A DNA stretch of 9,861 nucleotides from Gammaproteobacteria bacterium. GTDB taxonomy: Bacteria; Pseudomonadota; Gammaproteobacteria; DRJJ01. The translations under genes were made by a program, and so were the position numbers. Shown here piece by piece: positions 1-7,481 of this stretch. The notes under the pieces were generated by a model. The model made no database searches. It had not been told where the DNA came from and saw nothing but the letters and a program-made list of their open reading frames with translations. The stretch covers positions 1 through 9,861 of the forward strand of contig DRJJ01000197.1 in NCBI GenBank assembly GCA_011052255.1, written 5' to 3'. Within the stretch, counting starts at the first letter, position 1, and each line of letters begins with the position of its first letter.

Positions 1-1100
1 TCTTCGGCCCAGAAGTCCTGGGTTAGCTGGTAGGCCCGTACACGGGTGTTACCGCCACAGACATCCAGATAGCTGCACTGGCCACAACGGCCTTTTAGAG
101 GCCGGGGACTGGACTTCAGGCCATCCATTAACGGATCAGACCGATCTTGCCATATCTCAGAAAAAGGCCTTTCTTTAACATTGCCCAGATCGTAGTCCCA
201 CCAGAAGGTATCGGGATGAACATTGCCCAGGTTATCAATATTGGAAATATTGACCCCGGATGAATTGCCACCCCACTGCGACAGTCTGGCACGCATGTGT
301 TCCAGTTTGTCAGGGAAATGTTTTGCTATCCAGTATAATAGATAGACCCCGTCTGCATCGTTATTACCGGTTACAAATTCACGTTCACGACCCGCCTCGA
401 TATGTTGCCAGCAGTTGTCGAACAGCAAATCCATTGCATCGCGGGTAATCTGATGAACCACATCATCCTTGCGATTCTTGTTACCACGTCCGGCATAGTT
501 CAGATGAGATAAATAGAACTTGTCGACGTGTTCCTGTTCCATGATGTCCAGCAGCTCAGGCAATTCATGGGCATTATCCGTGGTCAGGGTAAATCGCATG
601 CCGACCTTGATCCCTGCCTCATGACACAGTCGTATGCCGCGCATGGATTCATCAAACGCACCCTGCTTGCGACGAAACATGTCATGGGTTGCACGTACAC
701 CATCTATGCTGATGCCAACGTAGTCGTAGCCTGTTTCATTTATGGCATCGATGTTAGACTCATCTATCAGGGTTCCGTTGGTTGATAAGCCAACGTAAAA
801 ACCCATTTGTTTGGCATGTCTGGATATTTCGAATATGTCGGGTCGTAATAGAGGCTCGCCACCTGAAAGTATAAGTACCGGTACGCCAAAGGATTTCAAA
901 TCATCCATGACGGTAAATACTTCGTTAGTTGCCAATTCGCCGGGGAAGTCTTTATCGGCAGATATCGAATAACAGTGTTTACAGGTAAGATTGCATCGCC
1001 TGATGAGATTCCAGATAACAACAGGCCCGGATGGATTACGTTTTTTACCGATAGGGGAAGGATCTTTTAACTCACGCATATATTGACTGATGCGAAACAT
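1..1100 (-). CDS. nirJ: NirJ, radical SAM heme d1 biosynthesis protein (C-terminus cut by window edge)
   Basis: Cytoplasmic radical SAM enzyme of heme d1 synthesis; the family removes two propionate side chains from 12,18-didecarboxysiroheme. I translated the frame by hand from ATG at 1100 to the window edge: 366 codons are open without a frameshift. The radical SAM motif CNLTCKHC puts the cluster cysteines at residues 36, 40 and 43. A GGEP motif follows at about 80-83. A SPASM/twitch-like C-terminal cysteine group is visible at 339, 342 and 348 (RCGQCSYLDVCGG). Family members run to roughly 385-400 residues, so only a short tail, probably with one more cluster cysteine, is missing. An AAAGGGA ribosome site lies about 9 nt before the ATG, inside the end of nirH, and the two genes are 1 nt apart. 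It closes the visible operon. Related heme-synthesis radical SAM proteins such as AhbC/AhbD are the alternative, but the nir context makes NirJ far more likely. Confidence 0.95.
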   Translation of the reverse strand, partial: MFRISQYMRELKDPSPIGKKRNPSGPVVIWNLIRRCNLTCKHCYSISADKDFPGELATNEVFTVMDDLKSFGVPVLILSGGEPLLRPDIFEISRHAKQMGFYVGLSTNGTLIDESNIDAINETGYDYVGISIDGVRATHDMFRRKQGAFDESMRGIRLCHEAGIKVGMRFTLTTDNAHELPELLDIMEQEHVDKFYLSHLNYAGRGNKNRKDDVVHQITRDAMDLLFDNCWQHIEAGREREFVTGNNDADGVYLLYWIAKHFPDKLEHMRARLSQWGGNSSGVNISNIDNLGNVHPDTFWWDYDLGNVKERPFSEIWQDRSDPLMDGLKSSPRPLKGRCGQCSYLDVCGGNTRVRAYQLTQDFWAE

Positions 1101-1101
1101 T

Positions 1102-1641
1102 CTAGATATCCCTTTCTGGAAGACGCATGCCGGTTTTTTTCAGGATACGTTTACTAAACAGAACATCATGCCCCCGGTTAGCGTTACCCAGTAATTTTTC
1201 AATTCTGGCTACCAGAGTCATGGCTTCTTCGTGGTTATGGGCATGCACCATAGCAAACAGATTGTAGGGCCAATCGGGAATAAAACGTGGCCGTTGGTAA
1301 CAATGGCTGACAAACTTCAGCGCAGCTATCTGTTGGCCAAGTTCATCGACACGATCATCGGGTACATCCCACACGCTCATACCATTAGCCTTATAACCCA
1401 GTGTATAATGATTGGGTACGGCGGCAATACGACGAATAATACCGAACTGATGCAAGATACGCATACGGGCAATCACTTCTGTCGTACTAATCCCGACACG
1501 CTGTGCAATTTCATCGTAAGGCCGTGAGACCAGCGGCAAGCCAGACTGTGTAGCCTGAATGATGCGGCGATCAACATCATCCACTGACATACCCTGTTTA
1601 GACACAGGCTCTGTTTTGTTTTGTGACAATGCGCTATCCAT
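1102..1641 (-). CDS. nirH: NirH, siroheme decarboxylase subunit
   Basis: One of four related Lrp/AsnC-like proteins (NirD, L, G, H) that decarboxylate siroheme to 12,18-didecarboxysiroheme in the cytoplasm. The 179-residue protein has an N-terminal winged-helix-like part (about 20-70) and an alpha/beta ligand domain. The NirL/NirH signature QRPRFIPDWPYNLF lies at about 116-129, with MVH after it. I chose the ATG at 1641 rather than the longer frame from 1677. The longer start would sit inside nirG and add 12 residues (MACSCRFDIVTI) with no similarity to its relatives. No strong Shine-Dalgarno precedes 1641, so translation probably depends on coupling with nirG, which ends 13 nt upstream. The first 20 residues are polar and probably disordered. 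Assignment of H rather than L rests mainly on gene order, since the two are paralogues. Confidence 0.9.
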   Translation of the reverse strand: MDSALSQNKTEPVSKQGMSVDDVDRRIIQATQSGLPLVSRPYDEIAQRVGISTTEVIARMRILHQFGIIRRIAAVPNHYTLGYKANGMSVWDVPDDRVDELGQQIAALKFVSHCYQRPRFIPDWPYNLFAMVHAHNHEEAMTLVARIEKLLGNANRGHDVLFSKRILKKTGMRLPERDI

Positions 1642-1654
1642 TATAGTCACTATA

Positions 1655-2101
1655 TCAAACCGGCAACTGCAGGCCAATATAATATTCAGTCAGCTTGGGC
1701 ATGCTAAATACCTTTAAACCGGTACGTTTCTCAATATCACGATTAACCAGGTTGATCTGGTCCGGTGTTTCTGTGGCCAGCACATACCACATGTTGAATT
1801 GATGATCTCGCTGGTAATTATGAGCTACCTCAGCATAACTATTTACCACTTCAGCCACTTTGTCAAAGTCCTGTTCAGGCACCTGCATCGCAGCCAGAGT
1901 GAATGCCCCGCCCAGTTTTTCAGCATCGTACATCGGGCCAAAGCGGGATAATGTCTTGTTATCGAGCAGTTGCTGTAATCTGGACAGTAATTCTGACTCT
2001 GTTATGCCGTGCCGGGCGGCGACTTCTGCATAAGGTTGCTCCGTTAATGGAAAACCTGCCTGCAAATCATTGATAATTTTACGATCCAGCTCATCCATCA
2101 T
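1655..2101 (-). CDS. nirG: NirG, siroheme decarboxylase subunit
   Basis: Cytoplasmic Lrp/AsnC-like subunit of the siroheme decarboxylase step of heme d1 synthesis. The 148-residue protein begins directly with the helix-turn-helix-like region (DELDRKIINDLQAGFPL, residues 3-19). It carries the NirD/NirG signature HNYQRDHQFNMWYV at 94-107, a region that in the AhbA/AhbB and NirDL families lines the tetrapyrrole site. The start ATG follows the nirL stop with no gap (TGA ATG ATG), and a second in-frame ATG at 2098 could equally be used. It is most like NirD in this window and pairs in order with NirH. The calls D and G are separated here by position in the D-L-G-H order. Despite the fold there is no reason to expect DNA regulation by this protein. 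Confidence 0.92.
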   Translation of the reverse strand: MMDELDRKIINDLQAGFPLTEQPYAEVAARHGITESELLSRLQQLLDNKTLSRFGPMYDAEKLGGAFTLAAMQVPEQDFDKVAEVVNSYAEVAHNYQRDHQFNMWYVLATETPDQINLVNRDIEKRTGLKVFSMPKLTEYYIGLQLPV

Positions 2102-2671
2102 TCAGCCTGCTGTTTGCGGGTCATCTGACAGACCCTTATTGAAGGGATGATAAATGGCACCACGTTGCTTGAAACGGCGCGTACTGAACAACACCTGATG
2201 TTCAACCCTGTCCAGGTTGCAGCGTTCTATCAGAAACTGAATGTTTTTCAGCACATGACCGCGATTCTGTCCATGAATCATGGTAAACAGGTTGTAGGGC
2301 CAGTCGGGTAGACGGCGTGGACGACGATAACTCAGCGTAACAAAGTCAAACTGACCAATACAGTGGCCCAGTTCGCTAACCTGCTCGTCCGGTACATTCC
2401 ATACTGTCATTGCATTGGATCGATAGCCAAGCTCATGATGGCGCACCACAACTCCAAAACGTTTGATGATGTTGTCCTGCATCAGATGCTTCAGACGTTC
2501 TATGACCTCCCTTTCTGTCATTCCCAGATCATGACCCAGATCAGTATAAGGTGTTGAGCTCAACGGCAGGCCAGCCTGTATGAGTGTTATGAGTGCCTTG
2601 TCCTGTTTATCCAGTTTCACATGACTGGATACAGGTAAGTCTGGGCGGCGATTTCTGACTTTCATGTCCAT
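2102..2671 (-). CDS. nirL: NirL, siroheme decarboxylase subunit
   Basis: Partner of NirD in the siroheme decarboxylase; AhbB-like in architecture. The 189-residue protein has an extra basic N-terminus of about 20 residues (MDMKVRNRRP), then the wHTH-like part (about 20-72). The signature YRRPRRLPDWPYNLF lies at 115-129, followed by MIHG. The C-terminus carries a polar tail after about residue 172 that NirH does not have in the same form. The start overlaps the end of nirD: ATG at 2671 gives a 10-bp overlap, while ATG at 2665 gives the classic 4-bp ATGA overlap. The sequence does not decide between them. The stop abuts the nirG start. Assignment as L rather than H is by operon order. Confidence 0.92.
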   Translation of the reverse strand: MDMKVRNRRPDLPVSSHVKLDKQDKALITLIQAGLPLSSTPYTDLGHDLGMTEREVIERLKHLMQDNIIKRFGVVVRHHELGYRSNAMTVWNVPDEQVSELGHCIGQFDFVTLSYRRPRRLPDWPYNLFTMIHGQNRGHVLKNIQFLIERCNLDRVEHQVLFSTRRFKQRGAIYHPFNKGLSDDPQTAG

Positions 2672-3162
2672 GTTAAATCGAACCCCAGGTCTATGTGATA
2701 GTCCTCAAGCATAGGTAAATACATCACCTGCAGTTCGCTGCGCTGTTCAATATCGTCAAGAATGGTATTGAGCGCATGTTCATCACTGGCAGTGACCACA
2801 AACCAAAGATTGAAATGATGTTCACGCTGGTAGTTATGATTCACTTCACTATAGTCGCTAATCATCGTGGCCACAGATTCCAGCTGGTTGTCGGGTACAC
2901 TCATGGCCGCCAGGGTGCTGGCACCGATGCTGTTGGTTCGAAACACGGCCCCTACCCGACTGACGAAACCCTGCTCCTGTAATTGTTTTAAGCTGTCGAT
3001 AATGACCTGCTCACTGGTCCCCAGCTTTTCAGCAATCTGCTGATACGGTCGTGATACCAGCGGGAATTCATACTGGAAATCATTCAATAAATGCTTTTCC
3101 AGCCCATTCAGAGGATAAGTATCCTGACTATTTCGGTTCGAGTCTTGTATATCAGTGGTCAT
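2662..3162 (-). CDS. nirD: NirD, siroheme decarboxylase subunit
   Basis: First of the four decarboxylase subunits, AhbA-like. The 166-residue protein has a polar leader of about 15 residues, a winged-helix-like part (about 18-72) and the NirD/NirG signature HNYQREHHFNLWFV at 109-122. Together with NirL it is expected to convert siroheme to its didecarboxy form. The start at 3162 is well supported: AAGGA lies about 5 nt upstream and overlaps the nirF stop codon, leaving 8 nt between the genes. In some bacteria NirD and NirL are fused into one chain; here they are separate but overlap, consistent with stoichiometric co-translation. Confidence 0.92.
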   Translation of the reverse strand: MTTDIQDSNRNSQDTYPLNGLEKHLLNDFQYEFPLVSRPYQQIAEKLGTSEQVIIDSLKQLQEQGFVSRVGAVFRTNSIGASTLAAMSVPDNQLESVATMISDYSEVNHNYQREHHFNLWFVVTASDEHALNTILDDIEQRSELQVMYLPMLEDYHIDLGFDLTWT

Positions 3163-3170
3163 ATGAATCC

Positions 3171-4337
3171 TTACAGACCTATGCGATGTGCACGGCTAGT
3201 AAAAAAGATGCCGCTCGGTTTTTCCATCGGTAACGTAGCTATAACTTTAAGGGTCGCGGTATCGTAAACTGTGACCTTGCCTGCATCACGTGCTGATACC
3301 CACACCTGTTCTCCTCGAGGTGTGAACTCCATGTGCAGTACAGCTTTTCCAGGCTTGAGAGTCTCTATAATCTTTAATGGTTCGGTATCGATTACCTGTA
3401 CCGTATCATTACGAGGGAAGGCAAAATTGACCCATACCTGTCTACCATCGGGTCTTGCCATTACAAACACCGGCTGACCATGAACGGGTATAGAGGTGAC
3501 ATGCTCCCAGTTACGGCGATTTACAACCAGCACTTCATTGCGACCGACGGCAGGTAAAAAAGCATAGTCATCTGTCATCGCCCAACCTTCGAGATGTGGC
3601 ATTTTATAGACAGGCATCTTTTTTGAGCCACGCCCATAGTTACTCAGTATTCGTTTGACACCTTTTTCCGGATGCCATAAATCAAGCAGTGCCAGACCAT
3701 CTTCACCGAACAATCCAGCAATATAGTAGCGTCCATCTGGTGTAATCAGGCCATCGTATGGTAGACGGCCGATATCTTTATAGCGGGTTATCTCCGGTTT
3801 TTTATTACTCATATCAGCAATCCATATTTCACCAGTGTCATACAGTGAAAATACGAAACGCTGACCGGGTGCATCGACCAGACCTACCACCTTAGAGCGC
3901 TGCTCCCCTACCCCTGCAGGGATATCTGCAACCAGCTCAAGCGTTTTAGAATCAAAAACCTTTACACCACCTGGTTTGTAGTTAGAAACCGCAACCAGTT
4001 TCCCATCCTGGGAAATGGCACCGCCAATGCTGTTCCCTGACTGAATAATGCGTTTGTCGATCCTGCCTGCCAGTATGTCAATTTTGGTCAAGCCACCATC
4101 ACGACCGAATACATAGGCATAACGCTCGTCACGTGAGTAGACAACGGTGGCATGTGATAAATCACCCAGGCCTTTAACCTGCTTGAGTAACTGGTGTTGT
4201 GTGGTGTCAACGATCTGAATACTGCCGGTTGCACGTTCGATTACGACTCCCAGATCACCAGTCCCACGCACGGTGGCACAAGCGGGTAACAGAGTATATA
4301 TTACAGCCAGTGACAAGTATCGTGTGATACGACTCAT
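3171..4337 (-). CDS. nirF: NirF, heme d1 biosynthesis beta-propeller protein (probable lipoprotein)
   Basis: NirF is required for a late, periplasmic step of heme d1 formation; its exact reaction is still debated. It resembles the d1 domain of NirS without the cytochrome c part. The 388-residue protein starts with a signal sequence ending in a lipobox-like LLPAC (Cys20), so it is probably membrane-anchored on the periplasmic side. A proline at the -2 position makes the lipobox slightly unusual. The first propeller blade contains RGTGDLGVVIERATGS (24-39) and YAYVFGRDGGLTKID (73-87), both characteristic of NirF. Beta-propeller repeats then continue to the C-terminus. The start overlaps the nirC stop by 4 bp (ATGA), with AGGAG 7 nt upstream. 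NirN shares the propeller but also has a cytochrome c domain, which is absent here. Confidence 0.95.
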   Translation of the reverse strand: MSRITRYLSLAVIYTLLPACATVRGTGDLGVVIERATGSIQIVDTTQHQLLKQVKGLGDLSHATVVYSRDERYAYVFGRDGGLTKIDILAGRIDKRIIQSGNSIGGAISQDGKLVAVSNYKPGGVKVFDSKTLELVADIPAGVGEQRSKVVGLVDAPGQRFVFSLYDTGEIWIADMSNKKPEITRYKDIGRLPYDGLITPDGRYYIAGLFGEDGLALLDLWHPEKGVKRILSNYGRGSKKMPVYKMPHLEGWAMTDDYAFLPAVGRNEVLVVNRRNWEHVTSIPVHGQPVFVMARPDGRQVWVNFAFPRNDTVQVIDTEPLKIIETLKPGKAVLHMEFTPRGEQVWVSARDAGKVTVYDTATLKVIATLPMEKPSGIFFTSRAHRIGL

Positions 4338-4711
4338 GGCGTCACTCCTGAATACAAGGTCTCAACCAGCCAGTGTATTTCCTGCTCGCTCAATATTGTT
4401 TTCCAGGGCGGCATCGGGGTACCGGGGCGACCTTCCGTTATCGTTACGGTAATCATCTGGCGTGATTTATTATGAAGTACATCGGGCGTCAGTGCCGGTC
4501 CCAATCCGCCTTTCAGCGTCATACCGTGGCAGGAACCACAATCCTGCAAGAGTAGATCCTTTAACTCGGCACGGCGTTGTTCAGACAAAGAGGTGGGTTG
4601 ATTGTTGCTGGCATCAATCTGGTTATCTTTTGCATAAACTGGATTGTATAACACTGCCATACCTGTTATCAGAAAGAGTTGACTGATGATACTCTGCCAG
4701 CGTCTAACCAT
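4334..4711 (-). CDS. nirC: NirC-type periplasmic mono-heme cytochrome c
   Basis: Small c-type cytochrome encoded in the heme d1 cluster. NirC family proteins can pass electrons to NirS and have been linked to cofactor maturation. I place the start at 4711 rather than at the longer frame from 4795. From 4711 the protein is 125 residues with a clear Sec signal peptide (charged MVRRW, hydrophobic core, likely cleavage after VYA at 27), whereas the longer form would bury the signal and lie inside nirE. The heme motif CGSCH spans 58-62, and the likely axial methionine is Met100 in GTPMPPW. The ATG overlaps the nirE stop by 8 bp (ATGGTTAG), and nirF follows with a 4-bp overlap. Cytochrome c55X is a close alternative name; single-heme class I topology is clear either way. 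Confidence 0.88.
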   Translation of the reverse strand: MVRRWQSIISQLFLITGMAVLYNPVYAKDNQIDASNNQPTSLSEQRRAELKDLLLQDCGSCHGMTLKGGLGPALTPDVLHNKSRQMITVTITEGRPGTPMPPWKTILSEQEIHWLVETLYSGVTP

Positions 4712-5504
4712 AGTTTGATAGTGCCTTGTCTGAAAAATATTCACCAATAGCCTGATCAGTAGCAAACCAGTCCAGAATATTGGCCAGTGAGACAACTTTA
4801 CCTATCACAAAGATAACCGGCGCCTGTAACATCGCATTACGAGTGTCTGCAGCCAGCACTGATAAGGTTGATAGTACTCGTTGCTGACGTGCGGTCGTAC
4901 CATTCTGGATGGCTGCGGCTGGTGTGGTCTTGTCCAGTCCCGCCTCCACAAGCTTGTTACAGATCATGTCAATATTTTCCAGACCCATATAAATAACTAT
5001 TGTTTTGTTATTGTCAGCAAGTGTTTTCCAGTCCAGATTCAGCGCATGTCCTGACTGGCTGTGGCCAGTGACTATCTGCACTCCTGAGGAAAGACCACGA
5101 TGGGTAAGCGGGATGCCGGCATACGCACTACAGGCTGAAGCAGCAGTAATTCCGGGAATAATTTCAAATTCGATACCGTGTCTTGCTAATACCAATGCCT
5201 CTTCACTACCGCGCCCGAACACAAATGGGTCGCCCCCTTTAAGTCGAACAATGGTCCGTTTACTTTCTGCCAGATTTACCAGTAGTTGATTAATATCGTC
5301 CTGAGGAAACGTATGGTTACCGGACTTCTTGCCAACATATATCTGGCTGGTACCTGAAGGAATCAGATCCAGAATAGCTTCGGATATCAGACGGTCATAT
5401 ATGACCACATCAGCATTCTGTAACAGACGTAATGCTTTTACGGTTAATAGATCAGGATCACCAGGGCCAGTACCTACCAGGTACACTTTTGCTGACTGAT
5501 TCAT
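4704..5504 (-). CDS. nirE: NirE, uroporphyrinogen-III C-methyltransferase (SUMT)
   Basis: SAM-dependent methyltransferase that converts uroporphyrinogen III to precorrin-2, the first committed step toward siroheme and heme d1. The 266-residue protein shows the family blocks in order: YLVGTGPGDPDLLT (8-21), VRLKGGDPFVFGRG (86-99) and PGITAASACSAYAGIPLTHR (117-136). I chose ATG at 5504, which has GGGAG 6 nt upstream and gives the usual N-terminus (MNQSAKVYLVG). The open frame to 5567 adds 21 unrelated residues and would translate through the nirS-nirE hairpin. It is a stand-alone SUMT without the CysG dehydrogenase/ferrochelatase half, so oxidation and iron insertion to siroheme must come from elsewhere. 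A housekeeping CobA would look similar; position between nirS and nirC makes NirE the better name. Confidence 0.93.
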   Translation of the reverse strand: MNQSAKVYLVGTGPGDPDLLTVKALRLLQNADVVIYDRLISEAILDLIPSGTSQIYVGKKSGNHTFPQDDINQLLVNLAESKRTIVRLKGGDPFVFGRGSEEALVLARHGIEFEIIPGITAASACSAYAGIPLTHRGLSSGVQIVTGHSQSGHALNLDWKTLADNNKTIVIYMGLENIDMICNKLVEAGLDKTTPAAAIQNGTTARQQRVLSTLSVLAADTRNAMLQAPVIFVIGKVVSLANILDWFATDQAIGEYFSDKALSNYG

Positions 5505-5533
5505 CAAATGCTCCCATGAGAGAAATTTGAGAT

Positions 5534-5556
5534 CAGACGGGGCCTCCCCCCGCCTG
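5534..5556 (-). other. Strong RNA hairpin between nirS and nirE
   Basis: On the minus strand the arms CAGGCGGGG and CCCCGTCTG form a 9-bp stem closed by the loop GGAGG. It starts 23 nt after the nirS stop and ends 29 nt before the nirE start codon. One pair is a G·U wobble in the nir transcript; in the opposite-strand RNA the same position would be an A·C mismatch, so the structure favours the nir mRNA. There is no U-run after it, so a full intrinsic terminator is unlikely. A partial attenuator, or a 3' end protecting nirS mRNA from decay after processing, fits better (inference). Confidence 0.7.
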
Positions 5557-5579
5557 CTATACCTCATTTTAGTTCAATG

Positions 5580-7304
5580 TTAGTACACATCATACATGGT
5601 GTTATAGACATTGAACTTGCCTGTGGGTGTTATCAGCCGTTTGTCCTTGATGACATTCTTCAGTTTCAGAGTCTTGTCATCAACGACAACAATGGCTGAT
5701 TCCTGTTTTTTGCCACTCCAGACCGAAAACCAGACCTCATCACCCTTGCGGTTGAACTCAGGCTGTACGATACGCTTGGGCCCTTCACCCAGTTTGGCCC
5801 AGTCGGCAATCGGTAATACCTTGTAGGGTTTGTCCAGGTCATTCAGGTCGAATACCGCAACGGTCTGGCTAATTTTGTTATCAGGGTTAAGTGGCGTATC
5901 CACGTACAGGTAATGTGATTTGGGATGGGTTTTGATAAACAACGATCCGCCACCCTGGCCTTTTAAGGTACGCACGACTTTCCAGGCATACTTTTTGTGA
6001 CCCTTAGGATCGGTACCAATAAGTGCAATGGTATCATCGCCGAGGTGACTGGTTGCCCAGACCGGACCGTATTTATGATCAACAAAATTGGCACCGCGAC
6101 CCGGATGAGGAATTTTCCCCACATCAACCAGAGCAGCCAGTTTTCGGGTTTTGGAATCCACCACGGCTATTTTATTGGATTTATTAGCTGCTGTCATAAA
6201 GTAGCGTTTACTGGAGTCCCAACCACCATCATGCAGGTAACGAGCGGCATCAATTGTGGTAACTTGCAGATTATCCAGGTCTGAATAATTCACCAACAGG
6301 ATTTTTCCTGTTTCCTTAACGTTGACTATAAACTCTGGATGTTCATGCGATGCGACAATAGCCGCTACACGTGGTTCAGGGTGATATTCCTGCGTATCCA
6401 CAGTCATGCCGCGAGTGCTGACAATTTTTAACGGCTCCAGTGTGTCACCATCCATAATGGTATATTGAGGTGGCCAGTATGCCCCGGCGATCGCATAACG
6501 GTCTTCGTATCCCTTGTACTTGGATGTTTCTACCGAACGCGCCTCCATTCCGACTTTTATTTCAGCCACGGTACCCGGTTCTTTCATCCACAGATCAATT
6601 AGATTGACCTTGGCATCACGACCAATCACAAACACATAGCGGCCCGAGTTGGACATACGTGAAATATGTACTGCATAACCAGTATCGATTATTTTAACGA
6701 TCTTCTTGCTGTCACCATCAATCAGTGCCACCTGTCCAGCGTCTCGCAGCGTGACAGAAAACAGATTATCCAGATTGTACTTGTTCATCTGTTTTTTTGG
6801 ACGCTTGTTTGGTGGAATAATAAGTTTCCAGCTTTCCTTCATTTCCTTCATACCGTATTCTGGTGGCACCGGTGGTTCGTGCTGCAGATAACGTGCCATC
6901 AGATCAACATCTTGTTCACTTAACTGGCCTGATGATCCAAAATTAGGCATTCCGGCCGGCGAACCGAACCCGATAAAAGCCTTTAAATATTCAGTGCCTT
7001 TAGGCTGGGTAATATCCGGAGTAAGTGGTTTACCGGTCGCACCCTTGCGTAGCACTCCATGACAACCTGCACAACGCTCAAAGAAGATCCGCTTCGCGCG
7101 TGTAAATTCTTCATGCGTTAAAGATGGCCCTTTTGGCGTAATATGTTCTTGCGCACTTTCCGGACTCATGGGTACGGGTGCACCCTTATATCGTAATTCC
7201 TCTTCTGGCGTGCCGGGATGTTCGCCTTTTGTTGCGTAAACAGGCACACTGGCAAGCGTTCCAGCCATCATCACGCTTGTGAAAAATAGTTTTGCATAGC
7301 TCAT
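5580..7304 (-). CDS. nirS: NirS, cytochrome cd1 nitrite reductase
   Basis: Periplasmic respiratory enzyme reducing nitrite to nitric oxide. The 574-residue precursor is of normal family length. A Sec signal peptide is followed by a mature start near TKGEHPGTP. The cytochrome c domain has CAGCH (78-82) and a likely heme ligand Met119 in AGMPNFG. The eight-bladed d1 propeller begins near residue 170. By spacing with the Pseudomonas and Paracoccus enzymes, His213 (GYAVHISRMS) should be the proximal d1 iron ligand. His358 (RYLHDGGWD) and His400 (IPHPGRGANF) should be the two distal catalytic histidines; all are present. A good ribosome site, GAGGA, lies 7 nt before the ATG. A perfect FNR/Dnr-type box lies about 90 bp upstream. 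It is separated from nirE by 75 bp with a hairpin, unlike the tightly packed genes after it. Confidence 0.98.
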   Translation of the reverse strand: MSYAKLFFTSVMMAGTLASVPVYATKGEHPGTPEEELRYKGAPVPMSPESAQEHITPKGPSLTHEEFTRAKRIFFERCAGCHGVLRKGATGKPLTPDITQPKGTEYLKAFIGFGSPAGMPNFGSSGQLSEQDVDLMARYLQHEPPVPPEYGMKEMKESWKLIIPPNKRPKKQMNKYNLDNLFSVTLRDAGQVALIDGDSKKIVKIIDTGYAVHISRMSNSGRYVFVIGRDAKVNLIDLWMKEPGTVAEIKVGMEARSVETSKYKGYEDRYAIAGAYWPPQYTIMDGDTLEPLKIVSTRGMTVDTQEYHPEPRVAAIVASHEHPEFIVNVKETGKILLVNYSDLDNLQVTTIDAARYLHDGGWDSSKRYFMTAANKSNKIAVVDSKTRKLAALVDVGKIPHPGRGANFVDHKYGPVWATSHLGDDTIALIGTDPKGHKKYAWKVVRTLKGQGGGSLFIKTHPKSHYLYVDTPLNPDNKISQTVAVFDLNDLDKPYKVLPIADWAKLGEGPKRIVQPEFNRKGDEVWFSVWSGKKQESAIVVVDDKTLKLKNVIKDKRLITPTGKFNVYNTMYDVY

Positions 7305-7390
7305 AACAGCTTCCTCGTTATGTTGGTATGATCAGGAAATTATTTAAACTTTTGTATTAGAGAAACTAAGACTTATAAACCCATAACACC

Positions 7391-7404
7391 TTGATATAGA
7401 TCAA
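7391..7404 (-). promoter_or_regulatory. FNR/Dnr/NNR-type binding site in the nirS promoter
   Basis: The site reads TTGATATAGATCAA, a perfect match to the TTGAT-N4-ATCAA consensus shared by FNR, DNR, NNR and NnrR regulators. It is centred at 7397.5. A class II arrangement (centre at -41.5) would put the nirS transcript start near 7356 and leave a leader of about 52 nt. I see no convincing -10 hexamer at the exact distance; TAGTTT (7362-7367, minus strand) is the nearest weak candidate. The consensus cannot tell an oxygen sensor from a nitric-oxide sensor. Confidence 0.88.
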
Positions 7405-7481
7405 GCACGCATATTTGACAAGGCAATGCAGTCGAAAAATTACACAACGGTTGGTAGAATATAACCAAGTATTTTAGTCTG

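Noticed and set aside
1231..1527. Plus-strand open frames opposite the nir genes (this one and many similar, such as 5005-5289 and 8646-8957).
   Set aside because: They lie entirely antisense to well-supported genes, lack ribosome sites, and show no recognisable protein features.
1642..1677. Longer start for nirH (MACSCRFDIVTI extension).
   Set aside because: It would lie within the end of nirG and has no counterpart in the other decarboxylase subunits.
4711..4795. Longer start for nirC giving a 153-residue protein.
   Set aside because: The extra 28 residues overlap nirE and push the signal peptide inside the protein; ATG at 4711 gives a clean signal peptide and a typical 8-bp operon overlap.
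5505..5567. Longer start for nirE with 21 additional residues.
   Set aside because: The extension has no SUMT similarity, runs through the GC-rich hairpin, and lacks the good ribosome site present before 5504.
7414..7427. Second FNR-like site (TTGACAAGGCAATG) upstream of nirS.
   Set aside because: The left half fits but the right half does not match ATCAA.
7451..7468. Inverted repeat TTGGT-N8-ACCAA just after nirI, as a terminator.
   Set aside because: The stem is only 5 bp and AT-rich with an 8-nt loop; the T-run on the minus strand comes about 12 nt later. Too weak to call.
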